A DNA stretch of 64,000 nt from an uncultured Flavobacteriaceae bacterium (GTDB lineage Bacteria > Bacteroidota > Bacteroidia > Flavobacteriales > Flavobacteriaceae): contig CAJQLB010000027.1 of the NCBI GenBank assembly GCA_905479065.1, positions 62,001 through 126,000 of the forward strand, given 5' to 3'. The notes beneath the pieces were generated by a model. That model worked only from the letters and a program-made list of their open reading frames with translations, was not told the origin of the DNA and ran no database searches. Below, in pieces: positions 51,905 to 59,267 of the stretch. The first letter of the stretch is position 1, and every line of letters begins with the position of its first letter. Position numbers and translations under genes: made by a program.

Positions 51905-53791
51905 ATGATGAAAATATTATTATCTAAAACCTTATATCTGTGTGCCTTTTTATGGTATAACTTCGGAATATCTCAAAATAATACTTACTGGCAGCAACAA
52001 GCAGACTATAAGATGATTATTGACATGAATGTTGAAACTTTTCAATATAAAGGTAATCAACACTTAACATACACTAATAATTCGCCTGACACACTAACAC
52101 GGGTATATTACCACCTTTACTTAAATGCTTTTCAGCCTGGAAGTAACATGGATGTGCGTTTACAACAGATAAAGGATCCTGATAAGCGAATGGTAAACAA
52201 TATAGGCACAAATGACAATCCAATATATGAAAGTAGAATAAGTCAATTATCACCAAATGAAATCGGCTATTTAAACGTCACCTCTTTGACTCAAAATGGT
52301 GTTCCGCTTATTTATAATATTGTTGACACGGTATTAGAAGTTGACCTAGCAACTCCTATTCAACCAGGTGAACAAACCACCTTTGATATGGTGTTTAACG
52401 CACAATTACCTGTTCAAATTAGAAGAAATGGACGAAATAACCGAGAGGGTGTGGCTATATCAATGGCACAATGGTATCCAAAAATAGCTGAATATGATTT
52501 TGAAGGGTGGCACGCTGATGCTTACATTGCTAGAGAATTTCATGGTGTTTGGGGCAACTTTGATGTGAAAATATCTATTGATAAAGATTACATTATTGGC
52601 GGTACGGGATATTTACAAAATCCTGAAGATATAGGTCACGGCTACGGAAGCAAAACAAACAACACGGGTAATGATAAATTAACATGGCATTTCAAAGCGC
52701 CAATGGTACATGATTTTACTTGGGCAGCTGACCCAAATTATATTCATGATAAATTACAGGTTAAAAATGGTCCCTTGCTTCATTTTTTTTATAAGAATAA
52801 TCCAGAAACCAAGGACAACTGGAAAGCACTACAGCCGGTAGCGGCAGAGCTAATGTTTTATTTTAGTGATGCTATTGGAGCATACCCTTATAAACAATAC
52901 TCCATTATTCAGGGAGGAGATGGGGGTATGGAATACGGAATGTGTACATTAATCACTGGAGGTAGAAGCTTAAGGGGTTTAATTGGAGTAACTTCACACG
53001 AGATGGCGCACTCTTGGTTTCAATTTTTGTTAGCCACTAACGAGTCCAAACATGAATGGATGGACGAAGGCTTCACAAGTTACATTAGCACATCTGCAAT
53101 GAATGATGTCATGAAATTAAATCGTAAAAACCCACACTTAAGTTCTTATAATCGCTATATCGCCCTTGCGAATTCTGGTGATGAACAACCACTAACAACG
53201 CATGCTGATCGTTATAACATAAATAGCGCCTACAGTACTTCAGCTTACAGTAAGGGCGCTGTCTTCTTAGCACAACTTGGTTATATTATTGGAAAAGACA
53301 ACTTAACAAAAACTATTAAAAAATATTTTACTGATTTTGCATTTAAACATCCAACACCAAATGCTATTATTAGAACTGCTGAAAAAGTATCTGGATTAGA
53401 ATTAGATTGGTATTTAACAGATTTTGGACAGACAACTAACACCATTGACTATAGTATTAAAACAGTTAATGGCCTGAATGAAATGACCGAAATCACCTTA
53501 GAAAGAAAACAATTGATGCCAATGCCAATTGATTTGACGGTGAATTATCTTGATGGGTCATCAGATAACTTCTATATTCCGTTAGAAATGATGAGAGGAG
53601 AAAAGCCAGTTAACGGTCGTGCTATAGCATTAGCAGATTGGCCATGGGTTAATCCTTATTACACGTTTTCTATAGACGTAAAAAAAGATTTCATTGCTTC
53701 TATCGTCATAGATCCAAGTGAACACATGGCAGATACTAATAAAAGTGATAACACCATTTCTTTTGATCAATCTGAAAATAAAAAACAATAG
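51905..53791 (+). CDS. M1-family metallopeptidase (secreted)
   Basis: 628-aa exported aminopeptidase with a signal peptide (FLWYNFGISQ). The gluzincin motif HEMAH (365-369) and the distal glutamate (DEGFTSY, about 388) bind zinc; GGMEYGM (about 340) is the substrate-side GAMEN variant. The last about 100 residues (EITLERKQLMPMPIDLTVNYLDGS) are the M1 C-terminal beta domain. No sorting domain is present, so it is probably periplasmic. It starts 62 bases after the MBL gene; no intervening terminator is visible. Confidence 0.9.
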   Translation: MMKILLSKTLYLCAFLWYNFGISQNNTYWQQQADYKMIIDMNVETFQYKGNQHLTYTNNSPDTLTRVYYHLYLNAFQPGSNMDVRLQQIKDPDKRMVNNIGTNDNPIYESRISQLSPNEIGYLNVTSLTQNGVPLIYNIVDTVLEVDLATPIQPGEQTTFDMVFNAQLPVQIRRNGRNNREGVAISMAQWYPKIAEYDFEGWHADAYIAREFHGVWGNFDVKISIDKDYIIGGTGYLQNPEDIGHGYGSKTNNTGNDKLTWHFKAPMVHDFTWAADPNYIHDKLQVKNGPLLHFFYKNNPETKDNWKALQPVAAELMFYFSDAIGAYPYKQYSIIQGGDGGMEYGMCTLITGGRSLRGLIGVTSHEMAHSWFQFLLATNESKHEWMDEGFTSYISTSAMNDVMKLNRKNPHLSSYNRYIALANSGDEQPLTTHADRYNINSAYSTSAYSKGAVFLAQLGYIIGKDNLTKTIKKYFTDFAFKHPTPNAIIRTAEKVSGLELDWYLTDFGQTTNTIDYSIKTVNGLNEMTEITLERKQLMPMPIDLTVNYLDGSSDNFYIPLEMMRGEKPVNGRAIALADWPWVNPYYTFSIDVKKDFIASIVIDPSEHMADTNKSDNTISFDQSENKKQ

Positions 53792-53832
53792 CTTTTCTGT
53801 CTATAAAGCATTCATAATCTTTGTGATATGTT

Positions 53833-53840
53833 TACTTTTG
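53833..53840 (+). promoter_or_regulatory. TACTTTTG -7 element for rnpA
   Basis: Exact TAnnTTTG match; the final G is eight bases before the ATG at 53849, so the leader is only a few bases. The alternative ATG at 53828 lies upstream of the box and cannot be the start. Confidence 0.6.
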
Positions 53841-53848
53841 TTTTAAAC

Positions 53849-54220
53849 ATGAAAGCATCCTTCTCAAATATTGAAAAACTTAAAAGTAAGGCGATAATTG
53901 ATGCGCTTTTCACAAACGGGAGCTCAATTAGCTGTTTTCCGTTACGGTTTGTGTACCTACAAAAAGACTTCCCAGAAAATATTACTCTTAAATGCGGTGT
54001 TTCGGTTAGTAAAAAGAAGTTTAAACGCGCGGTAGATCGTAACAGAATAAAAAGACTAATGAGAGAAGCCTACCGACTAAACAAAAACACCTTTATTGAT
54101 AAAATTCCATCACAACAAGCATTAATGATTTTGTATATTGGTAAAGACATGCCCTCAAGCGCACAAATTAACCAAGCAATGTCGGCACTATTTCAAAAGT
54201 TTATCAAAACAACTTGTTAG
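53849..54220 (+). CDS. rnpA: Ribonuclease P protein component
   Basis: Protein cofactor of RNase P that trims tRNA 5' ends. The RNR motif KFKRAVDRNRIKRLMREAYR is intact (about residues 52-71). N-terminus KSKAIIDALFTNGSSISCFPLRF is typical. I use the ATG at 53849 because a promoter box precedes it directly; 123 aa is normal. rpmH, its usual neighbour in other phyla, is not here. The S41 protease gene follows after 13 bases. Confidence 0.93.
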   Translation: MKASFSNIEKLKSKAIIDALFTNGSSISCFPLRFVYLQKDFPENITLKCGVSVSKKKFKRAVDRNRIKRLMREAYRLNKNTFIDKIPSQQALMILYIGKDMPSSAQINQAMSALFQKFIKTTC

Positions 54221-54233
54221 CAACTTCAAACTC

Positions 54234-55871
54234 ATGAATATTTCTAAAAAAAACAAACTTATTATTCCTATCGTTGCTCTGGTTTTGCTAATTACCACCT
54301 CTGCTTATAAAAACGATTTTTTTGAAATTGCTAAACAAATAGAAATATTTACAACCTTATATAAGGAAATAAATATGAATTATGTAGATGAGACCAGCCC
54401 AAGTGATTTAATGAACGTAGCTATCAAAAATATGTTATCTGAATTAGATCCGTATACCGTCTTTTTTAACGAACAGGATGTTGAAGCGTCTAGAATTAAC
54501 AGCACTGGAGATTACACAGGAATAGGTGCTACAATTAAAACTCTAAAAGATCGGCTAATTGTTATTGAACCCTTTAAAGATTATCCTGCTGACAGAGCAG
54601 GACTTAAAGCAGGAGACGAAATCCTAAAAGTAGACAATATAGTCGTAGCTGACTTTCAAAACGACGCTGGTGAATTGCTTCAGGGTTCTGCAGGATCAAA
54701 AGTTTCTGTCACCTATCGTAGACAAGGTGAAATTAAATCAGTACCAATTACCAGACAAGAGGTTGCTGTCAAAGCAGTCCCCTTATATAAAATGGTAAAT
54801 AAAACCATTGGTTATGTCGCTTTGGCTAAATTTACAAGAACGGCTTCTCAGGAAGTTAAAAATGCTGTTTCTTACCTTAAAGCTGAAGGAGCAGAACAAC
54901 TTGTGTTTGATTTAAGAGGAAACCCAGGAGGACTTTTAATTGAAGCTATAAATATTGTAAACTTATTTGTTCCAAAGAATGAAGTTATTGTTACAACAAA
55001 ATCAAAAGTTGATAAATATAATAAGACCTATAAGACAAGAAATGAGCCTCTTGATATCCAAATTCCACTTGTTGTTTTAATTGACGGTGGTAGCGCCTCA
55101 GCAAGTGAAATCGTTTCTGGCTCATTACAAGATTTAGATCGTGCTGTTATTATTGGCTCTAGAAGTTTTGGGAAAGGGCTAGTACAGCGTCCAAAACCTT
55201 TAAGCTACGGTACACAACTAAAAGTAACTATTTCAAGATATTTTACACCGTCTGGTCGTTGTATTCAAGCACTAGACTATAAAAAAAGAGATGAAAATGG
55301 ACAAGCAATCCGGGTCAGAGAAGAAAATTATAACTCTTTTAAAACAAAAAACGGTAGAGCTGTTTTTGATGGTGGTGGTGTTATGCCAGATATAGAACTA
55401 ACAGAATCAGAGATTTCGGAATTTACAAAAGACATAATTAAACAAAACTTTGTATTTAATTATGCGACTAATTATTACTATGAAAATTCTACTATTGATT
55501 TAAACACTTTTAAACTAAACGACGCTGATTTTAGCGATTTTATTGATTATCTCAAACAAAATAATTTTGAGTTTAAAACCAAAACAGAAACAGCGCTTAA
55601 CAGTGTTATAAAAATAGCTAAAGAAGAAGGTTTTGATGAAGATTTAAGTTCCTCGTATACGGCTATGGTAAAAGATATTAATGCTATAAAAGATTATGAA
55701 ATTAATAATAATAAATCACAATTATTGGTGCTTCTAGAAAATGAAATTATATTACGCTACTTTTACAGGGAGGGGCTGTACAAGTATTATTTGTCAAATA
55801 ACAATGAAATTCAAAAAGCTACTGATATTTTATTGGATTTAGATAAATACAACAGTTATTTAAAACCCTAA
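54234..55871 (+). CDS. S41-family C-terminal processing protease (CtpA-like)
   Basis: Membrane-anchored or periplasmic serine protease of 545 aa. One N-terminal hydrophobic segment (LIIPIVALVLLITTSAY) anchors it. A PDZ domain (GDYTGIGATIKT..LKAGDEILKVDNI, about 80-165) precedes the catalytic core with GGSASASEI (serine, about 288) and SRSFGKGLVQ (lysine, about 312). I chose the ATG at 54234 because the longer frame overlaps rnpA. The C-terminal extension of about 130 residues is longer than in E. coli Prc's catalytic core, as usual in Bacteroidota. Frequently downstream of rnpA in flavobacteria as far as I know. Confidence 0.93.
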   Translation: MNISKKNKLIIPIVALVLLITTSAYKNDFFEIAKQIEIFTTLYKEINMNYVDETSPSDLMNVAIKNMLSELDPYTVFFNEQDVEASRINSTGDYTGIGATIKTLKDRLIVIEPFKDYPADRAGLKAGDEILKVDNIVVADFQNDAGELLQGSAGSKVSVTYRRQGEIKSVPITRQEVAVKAVPLYKMVNKTIGYVALAKFTRTASQEVKNAVSYLKAEGAEQLVFDLRGNPGGLLIEAINIVNLFVPKNEVIVTTKSKVDKYNKTYKTRNEPLDIQIPLVVLIDGGSASASEIVSGSLQDLDRAVIIGSRSFGKGLVQRPKPLSYGTQLKVTISRYFTPSGRCIQALDYKKRDENGQAIRVREENYNSFKTKNGRAVFDGGGVMPDIELTESEISEFTKDIIKQNFVFNYATNYYYENSTIDLNTFKLNDADFSDFIDYLKQNNFEFKTKTETALNSVIKIAKEEGFDEDLSSSYTAMVKDINAIKDYEINNNKSQLLVLLENEIILRYFYREGLYKYYLSNNNEIQKATDILLDLDKYNSYLKP

Positions 55872-55931
55872 CAATTAACTTACTGCGCATCAAATTTTAA
55901 AATGTTATATTTAATTAGTTAACAAAAATAC

Positions 55932-56747
55932 ATGTTGCGATTTACTTTCTTTTTTTATGCTTTTTACATCGTTTCATATGCTCAAGAACTACATCATAAT
56001 GTTTTTTTTGAAACAGATAAATACAATATAATTTCAGAACAAGAAAATTCATTAAACACGTTTATCTCATCTTTAGATAGCTTAACAATTGAAACAATTA
56101 AAATATATGGCTATTGTGATGATCGTGGTACAAAAACCTATAATCAACAACTTTCAGAAAATCGAGCAACAACCATTAAAGATTATCTTTTAGATAGTGA
56201 ATTTTCAGAAAAACAAATAAAAGTTATTGATGGAAAAGGAGAGCTACCTCTAAATGTTACTGTTAATATTAATAAAATTAGAAAAAAAAATAGACGAGTA
56301 GAAATTGTTGTTACTGCAAAATACACCTCTAATAATATTGAAAAACCAACAACTCAAACGATTTTAAAAAAAGGAGTTAAGGTCGGTGATAAAGTTCGTT
56401 TAAAAAATATCTATTTTAAAACTGGCTATAGTACCATTATGCCTAGTTCGATACCAACTCTAAAAGAAATTACTGCTATTTTGGTTGAGAAGAAAAATAT
56501 TTATTTTACAATTGAAGGTCATGTTTGTTGTACTCACGATACTTATGATGCTATTGATAGAAAATCCGGATTACGAAATCTATCTATTTCAAGAGCAAAA
56601 TTCATCTACACTTTTTTACTACAACAAGGTGTTGAAAAACACCGAATGAAGTATGTTGGACTTCGAAGAAAACATCCTTTAGGTGGTGATCCAAAACTAG
56701 ACAGACGTGTTGAATTATTAATCACTTATGTAGGGAAAAGTAATTAA
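55932..56747 (+). CDS. Protein with two tandem OmpA-like domains
   Basis: 271-aa protein with a signal peptide (MLRFTFFFYAFYIVSYAQ) and two OmpA/MotB-like domains: residues about 20-130 (NVFFETDKYNIISEQENSLNTFISSL..GYCDDRGTKTYNQQLSENRATTIKDYLL..RRVEIVV) and about 155-270 (NIYFKTGYSTIMPSSIPTLKEI..IEGHVCCTHDTYDA..RRVELLITYVG). The peptidoglycan-contacting residues (D..N..R pattern of GHTD / RRV) are changed or partly lost in both (GYCDDRG, GHVCCTH), so wall binding may be weak. No beta-barrel or lipobox is present. The stop overlaps the 3' end of the GNAT gene by four bases. Confidence 0.85.
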   Translation: MLRFTFFFYAFYIVSYAQELHHNVFFETDKYNIISEQENSLNTFISSLDSLTIETIKIYGYCDDRGTKTYNQQLSENRATTIKDYLLDSEFSEKQIKVIDGKGELPLNVTVNINKIRKKNRRVEIVVTAKYTSNNIEKPTTQTILKKGVKVGDKVRLKNIYFKTGYSTIMPSSIPTLKEITAILVEKKNIYFTIEGHVCCTHDTYDAIDRKSGLRNLSISRAKFIYTFLLQQGVEKHRMKYVGLRRKHPLGGDPKLDRRVELLITYVGKSN

Positions 56748-57187
56748 TTCTTTATCATCATTATATGTGGAATATTATCTTCTAAATACTCATTTCCCAG
56801 TGTATTAAAACCAAGATTTATGTAGAATTGTTTCAAATAAGCTTGAGCAGAGAGTTCTATTACGGAAGTATTAAAGAGATTATTAATAGACGTTATAGCC
56901 ACTTTAATAATCTGGTAACCATATTCTTTATTACGGTATTTTACATTAACAACAACTCTGCTGATACTTGCATTTTTAAAATAAACGCCAGGTTTAAAAA
57001 TTCTAGTATATGCCACAATTTTAGTATTTTTTTTACCTAAAATATGAACTGCATTTATATCTTTTCCATCAATATCTAAATAAGGACATTGTTGTTCAAC
57101 AACAAATACCTGGCTTCTTAGTTGGAGTAAATTATATAACTCTTCGTTTGTTAATTCTTCATATGTTTTAACCTCTATCTCTAACAT
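56744..57187 (-). CDS. GNAT acetyltransferase (ElaA-like)
   Basis: 147-aa Gcn5-related acetyltransferase. The ElaA-type start LYNLLQLRSQVFVVEQQCPYLDIDGKDINAVHILG and the motif A region VNVKYRNKEYGYQIIKVAI, which would bind acetyl-CoA (usual R/Q-x-x-G-x-G/A here reads NKEYGYQ), place it in the ElaA group. Substrate unknown. It lies six bases after the CDF gene on the same strand, likely the end of an rpiB-CDF-GNAT transcript. Confidence 0.82.
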   Translation of the reverse strand: MLEIEVKTYEELTNEELYNLLQLRSQVFVVEQQCPYLDIDGKDINAVHILGKKNTKIVAYTRIFKPGVYFKNASISRVVVNVKYRNKEYGYQIIKVAITSINNLFNTSVIELSAQAYLKQFYINLGFNTLGNEYLEDNIPHIMMIKN

Positions 57188-57193
57188 CTGTAA

Positions 57194-58114
57194 TTAATCT
57201 TGAACAACTAAATTTTTATCATCACATTTTCCGTATTCTGGTTGAATATTAACATGATTAATATCAAATTTACGATTTAATATATCTTCAATTGTGTGTA
57301 AAATTTCATCAAACTCTGAGAGTGAAATATCCTCATAAAAATCAATATGTGCTTCAAAATGAGTTTCCATTTCATTTAACTGCCAAACATGAATATGATG
57401 TATATTTTTAACAGCTTTTAAATTGATTATTTCTGTAATAATATCATTAACAGGAACTGATTCTGGTGTAAACAACATTAATACTTTAGTTGAGGATTTT
57501 AATAAATCATAACCCATCCATATTAAATATAAAGCAATAAAAAAAGTTAAGACACTATCTACCCAAAACACATTGTAAAATTTAATAAGTAAACCACCAA
57601 CTAATACCGCTATACTTGCCATCATATCAGTAAGTAGATGTAAATACGCACTTTTCATATTCATATTAGTATCAGCATCTTTTTTTAATAAAAGAACACT
57701 AAAACCATTACCTAAAATCGCTATTGTAGATAACCATATAACTAATGCAGATTCTATTACTTGTGGGTTTTGAAAACGCTCTACAGCCTCAATAACAAGT
57801 AAAATAGCAACAATAATTAAAGTTGAAGAATTTATAAAAGCTGCAAGTATTTCTGCACGTTTATAACCAAATGTTTTATTTAGAGAAGCTTTTTTTTTTG
57901 ATAATCTATTTGCTATGTAACTAATTATTAAAGAAAGAACATCACTAAAATTATGTAAAGCATCACTTAATAGTGCTAAACTTCCTGAAATAATACCACC
58001 AAATACTTGAGCTATTGTTATTAAAATATTTAAAAAAATAGATATTAGTAAATTAGTTCCTTTTAGGTTTCCATGTGAGTGATGAGAATGATTATGTGAA
58101 TGGGAATGACTCAT
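57194..58114 (-). CDS. Cation diffusion facilitator (Zn2+/Co2+/Cd2+ exporter)
   Basis: 306-aa inner-membrane metal:proton antiporter with six helices. A histidine-rich N-terminus (SHSHSHNHSHHSHG) binds metal in the cytoplasm. The transport-site motif SDALHNFSDVLSL (about 50) and LTDMMASIAVL (about 165) contribute the HD..HD-type zinc site of CDF helices 2 and 5 (D, H and D residues visible). The C-terminal cytoplasmic domain contains the HIHVWQLN and HINHVNIQPEYG strands. The stop of rpiB directly abuts its start. Confidence 0.92.
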   Translation of the reverse strand: MSHSHSHNHSHHSHGNLKGTNLLISIFLNILITIAQVFGGIISGSLALLSDALHNFSDVLSLIISYIANRLSKKKASLNKTFGYKRAEILAAFINSSTLIIVAILLVIEAVERFQNPQVIESALVIWLSTIAILGNGFSVLLLKKDADTNMNMKSAYLHLLTDMMASIAVLVGGLLIKFYNVFWVDSVLTFFIALYLIWMGYDLLKSSTKVLMLFTPESVPVNDIITEIINLKAVKNIHHIHVWQLNEMETHFEAHIDFYEDISLSEFDEILHTIEDILNRKFDINHVNIQPEYGKCDDKNLVVQD

Positions 58115-58552
58115 TTAACAAGGTGTTATAGGAATTTTATTTACACGATTTTGATGTCTTCCACCTTCAAATTTAGTTTCTAAAAATGTATTAACTATTT
58201 GAAGTGCTTGTGTTATGGAAGTATAACGAGCAGGAATGCAGCATATATTTGCGTTATTGTGTTGTCTTGTAAGTTTTGTTATCTCATTCATCCAACAAAT
58301 ACCTGCACGAATATTTTGATATTTATTAGCAGTCATTGCTACACCATTTGCACTGCCACAAATTAATATACCAAAATCAACTGCGCCAGACTCAACATCT
58401 TTCGCAACAGGATGAACAAAATCAGGATAATCTACACTATCTAAAGTATCTGTTCCATAATTCATGATAACTAAACCTTTTGCTTCTAAATGTTTTACAA
58501 TAGCTTTTTTGTATTCAGGGCCTGCGTGATCGTTTCCTATAGAAATCTTCAT
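58115..58552 (-). CDS. rpiB: Ribose-5-phosphate isomerase B
   Basis: Interconverts ribose-5-phosphate and ribulose-5-phosphate. KISIGNDHAGPEYKKAI has the phosphate-binding residues, ICGSANGVAMTANKYQNIRAGIC the catalytic cysteine and anion hole, and HNNANICCIPARY completes the pocket. At 145 aa it is standard length. A perfect TAACTTTG promoter lies about 30 bases upstream. First gene of a probable rpiB-CDF-GNAT transcript. Confidence 0.94.
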   Translation of the reverse strand: MKISIGNDHAGPEYKKAIVKHLEAKGLVIMNYGTDTLDSVDYPDFVHPVAKDVESGAVDFGILICGSANGVAMTANKYQNIRAGICWMNEITKLTRQHNNANICCIPARYTSITQALQIVNTFLETKFEGGRHQNRVNKIPITPC

Positions 58553-58581
58553 AATAGTATATAATATCTGATTGCGAACAT

Positions 58582-58589
58582 CAAAGTTA
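58582..58589 (-). promoter_or_regulatory. TAACTTTG -7 element for rpiB
   Basis: Exact TAnnTTTG match on the minus strand, start near 58575-58578, 23-26 bases before the ATG. Confidence 0.55.
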
Positions 58590-59169
58590 ATAATTGCTAA
58601 TAAGTAAGCATAACTTATAATACCTTACTTATTCATAATTTTTATTTTTAATAAATCTATTATAAAATAGTTTTTATACTTAATGTTGATAAGTATCCTT
58701 AAAATTATTAAATACTTGTTAATAAGTGTTCGTAAAAAATAAGAAGTAAATTATTGAGAATCCAATTAATTTTACAAGGTAAAAGTAAAATTTATAAACC
58801 TAAATTTTTAGTCTCTTTTTAAAAACTTATTATAAACATTAAATTTATTCATATAAACATTTTTTATAAAAATACTTATAAAAATAATACTGTGAATAAG
58901 GGTTATTAACAACTGTGAATATATTAACTAATCTTATTATAAATGAGTGAATTAAGTATATTATAAGTTGTTAATAGAGTAGTATTAAAATAAATTCAAA
59001 TAAAATATTAAAATAGTTATAAAGCTTATTAACAGACTATAATAAACATCATTTATTTGAAAATTTTTAAAGAAAAATATAATTATAGGTATATAAATGT
59101 TAATAAATTGATTTTATTCTATTTTTATAGGCTTAATACCAGGGAAATATTGATTTAATATATAAACCT

Positions 59170-59177
59170 TAGATTTG
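59170..59177 (+). promoter_or_regulatory. TAGATTTG -7 element for rnr
   Basis: Exact TAnnTTTG match; predicted start near 59181-59184, giving an 85-base leader to the rnr ATG at 59268. Confidence 0.5.
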
Positions 59178-59267
59178 CAGAAACTTAATAACCTTTCTTC
59201 ACCTAAATTAAGTCTTAAATTTTAAATAGTCCTTAACTTTAAGGAATAGAATATGATAACATAATAA

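Larger units (their letters stand above)
58553..59267. other. AT-rich 715-bp intergenic region with a DnaA-box-like cluster (candidate oriC)
   Basis: Between divergent rpiB and rnr, extremely AT-rich, no ORF. It contains at least nine 9-mers resembling DnaA boxes: TGTTGATAA (58684-58692), TGTTAATAA (58717-58725), TGTGAATAA (58891-58899), TTATTAACA (58903-58911), TGTGAATAT (58914-58922), TGTTAATAG (58969-58977), TTATTAACA (59026-59034), TGTTAATAA (59098-59106), plus the weaker TTATTCATA near 58629. Only TGTGAATAA is a close match to TTATNCACA; the others differ from it by one to two bases. The high density, tight 58891-58922 group and AT-rich flanks (duplex-unwinding-like) make it an origin candidate, not a proven one. 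Confidence 0.5.

Noticed and set aside
58561-59267. Small RNA or CRISPR-like array in the AT-rich gap
   Set aside because: The repeated words are nine bases and irregularly spaced, with no conserved spacers or long direct repeats; DnaA-box-like sites explain them better.
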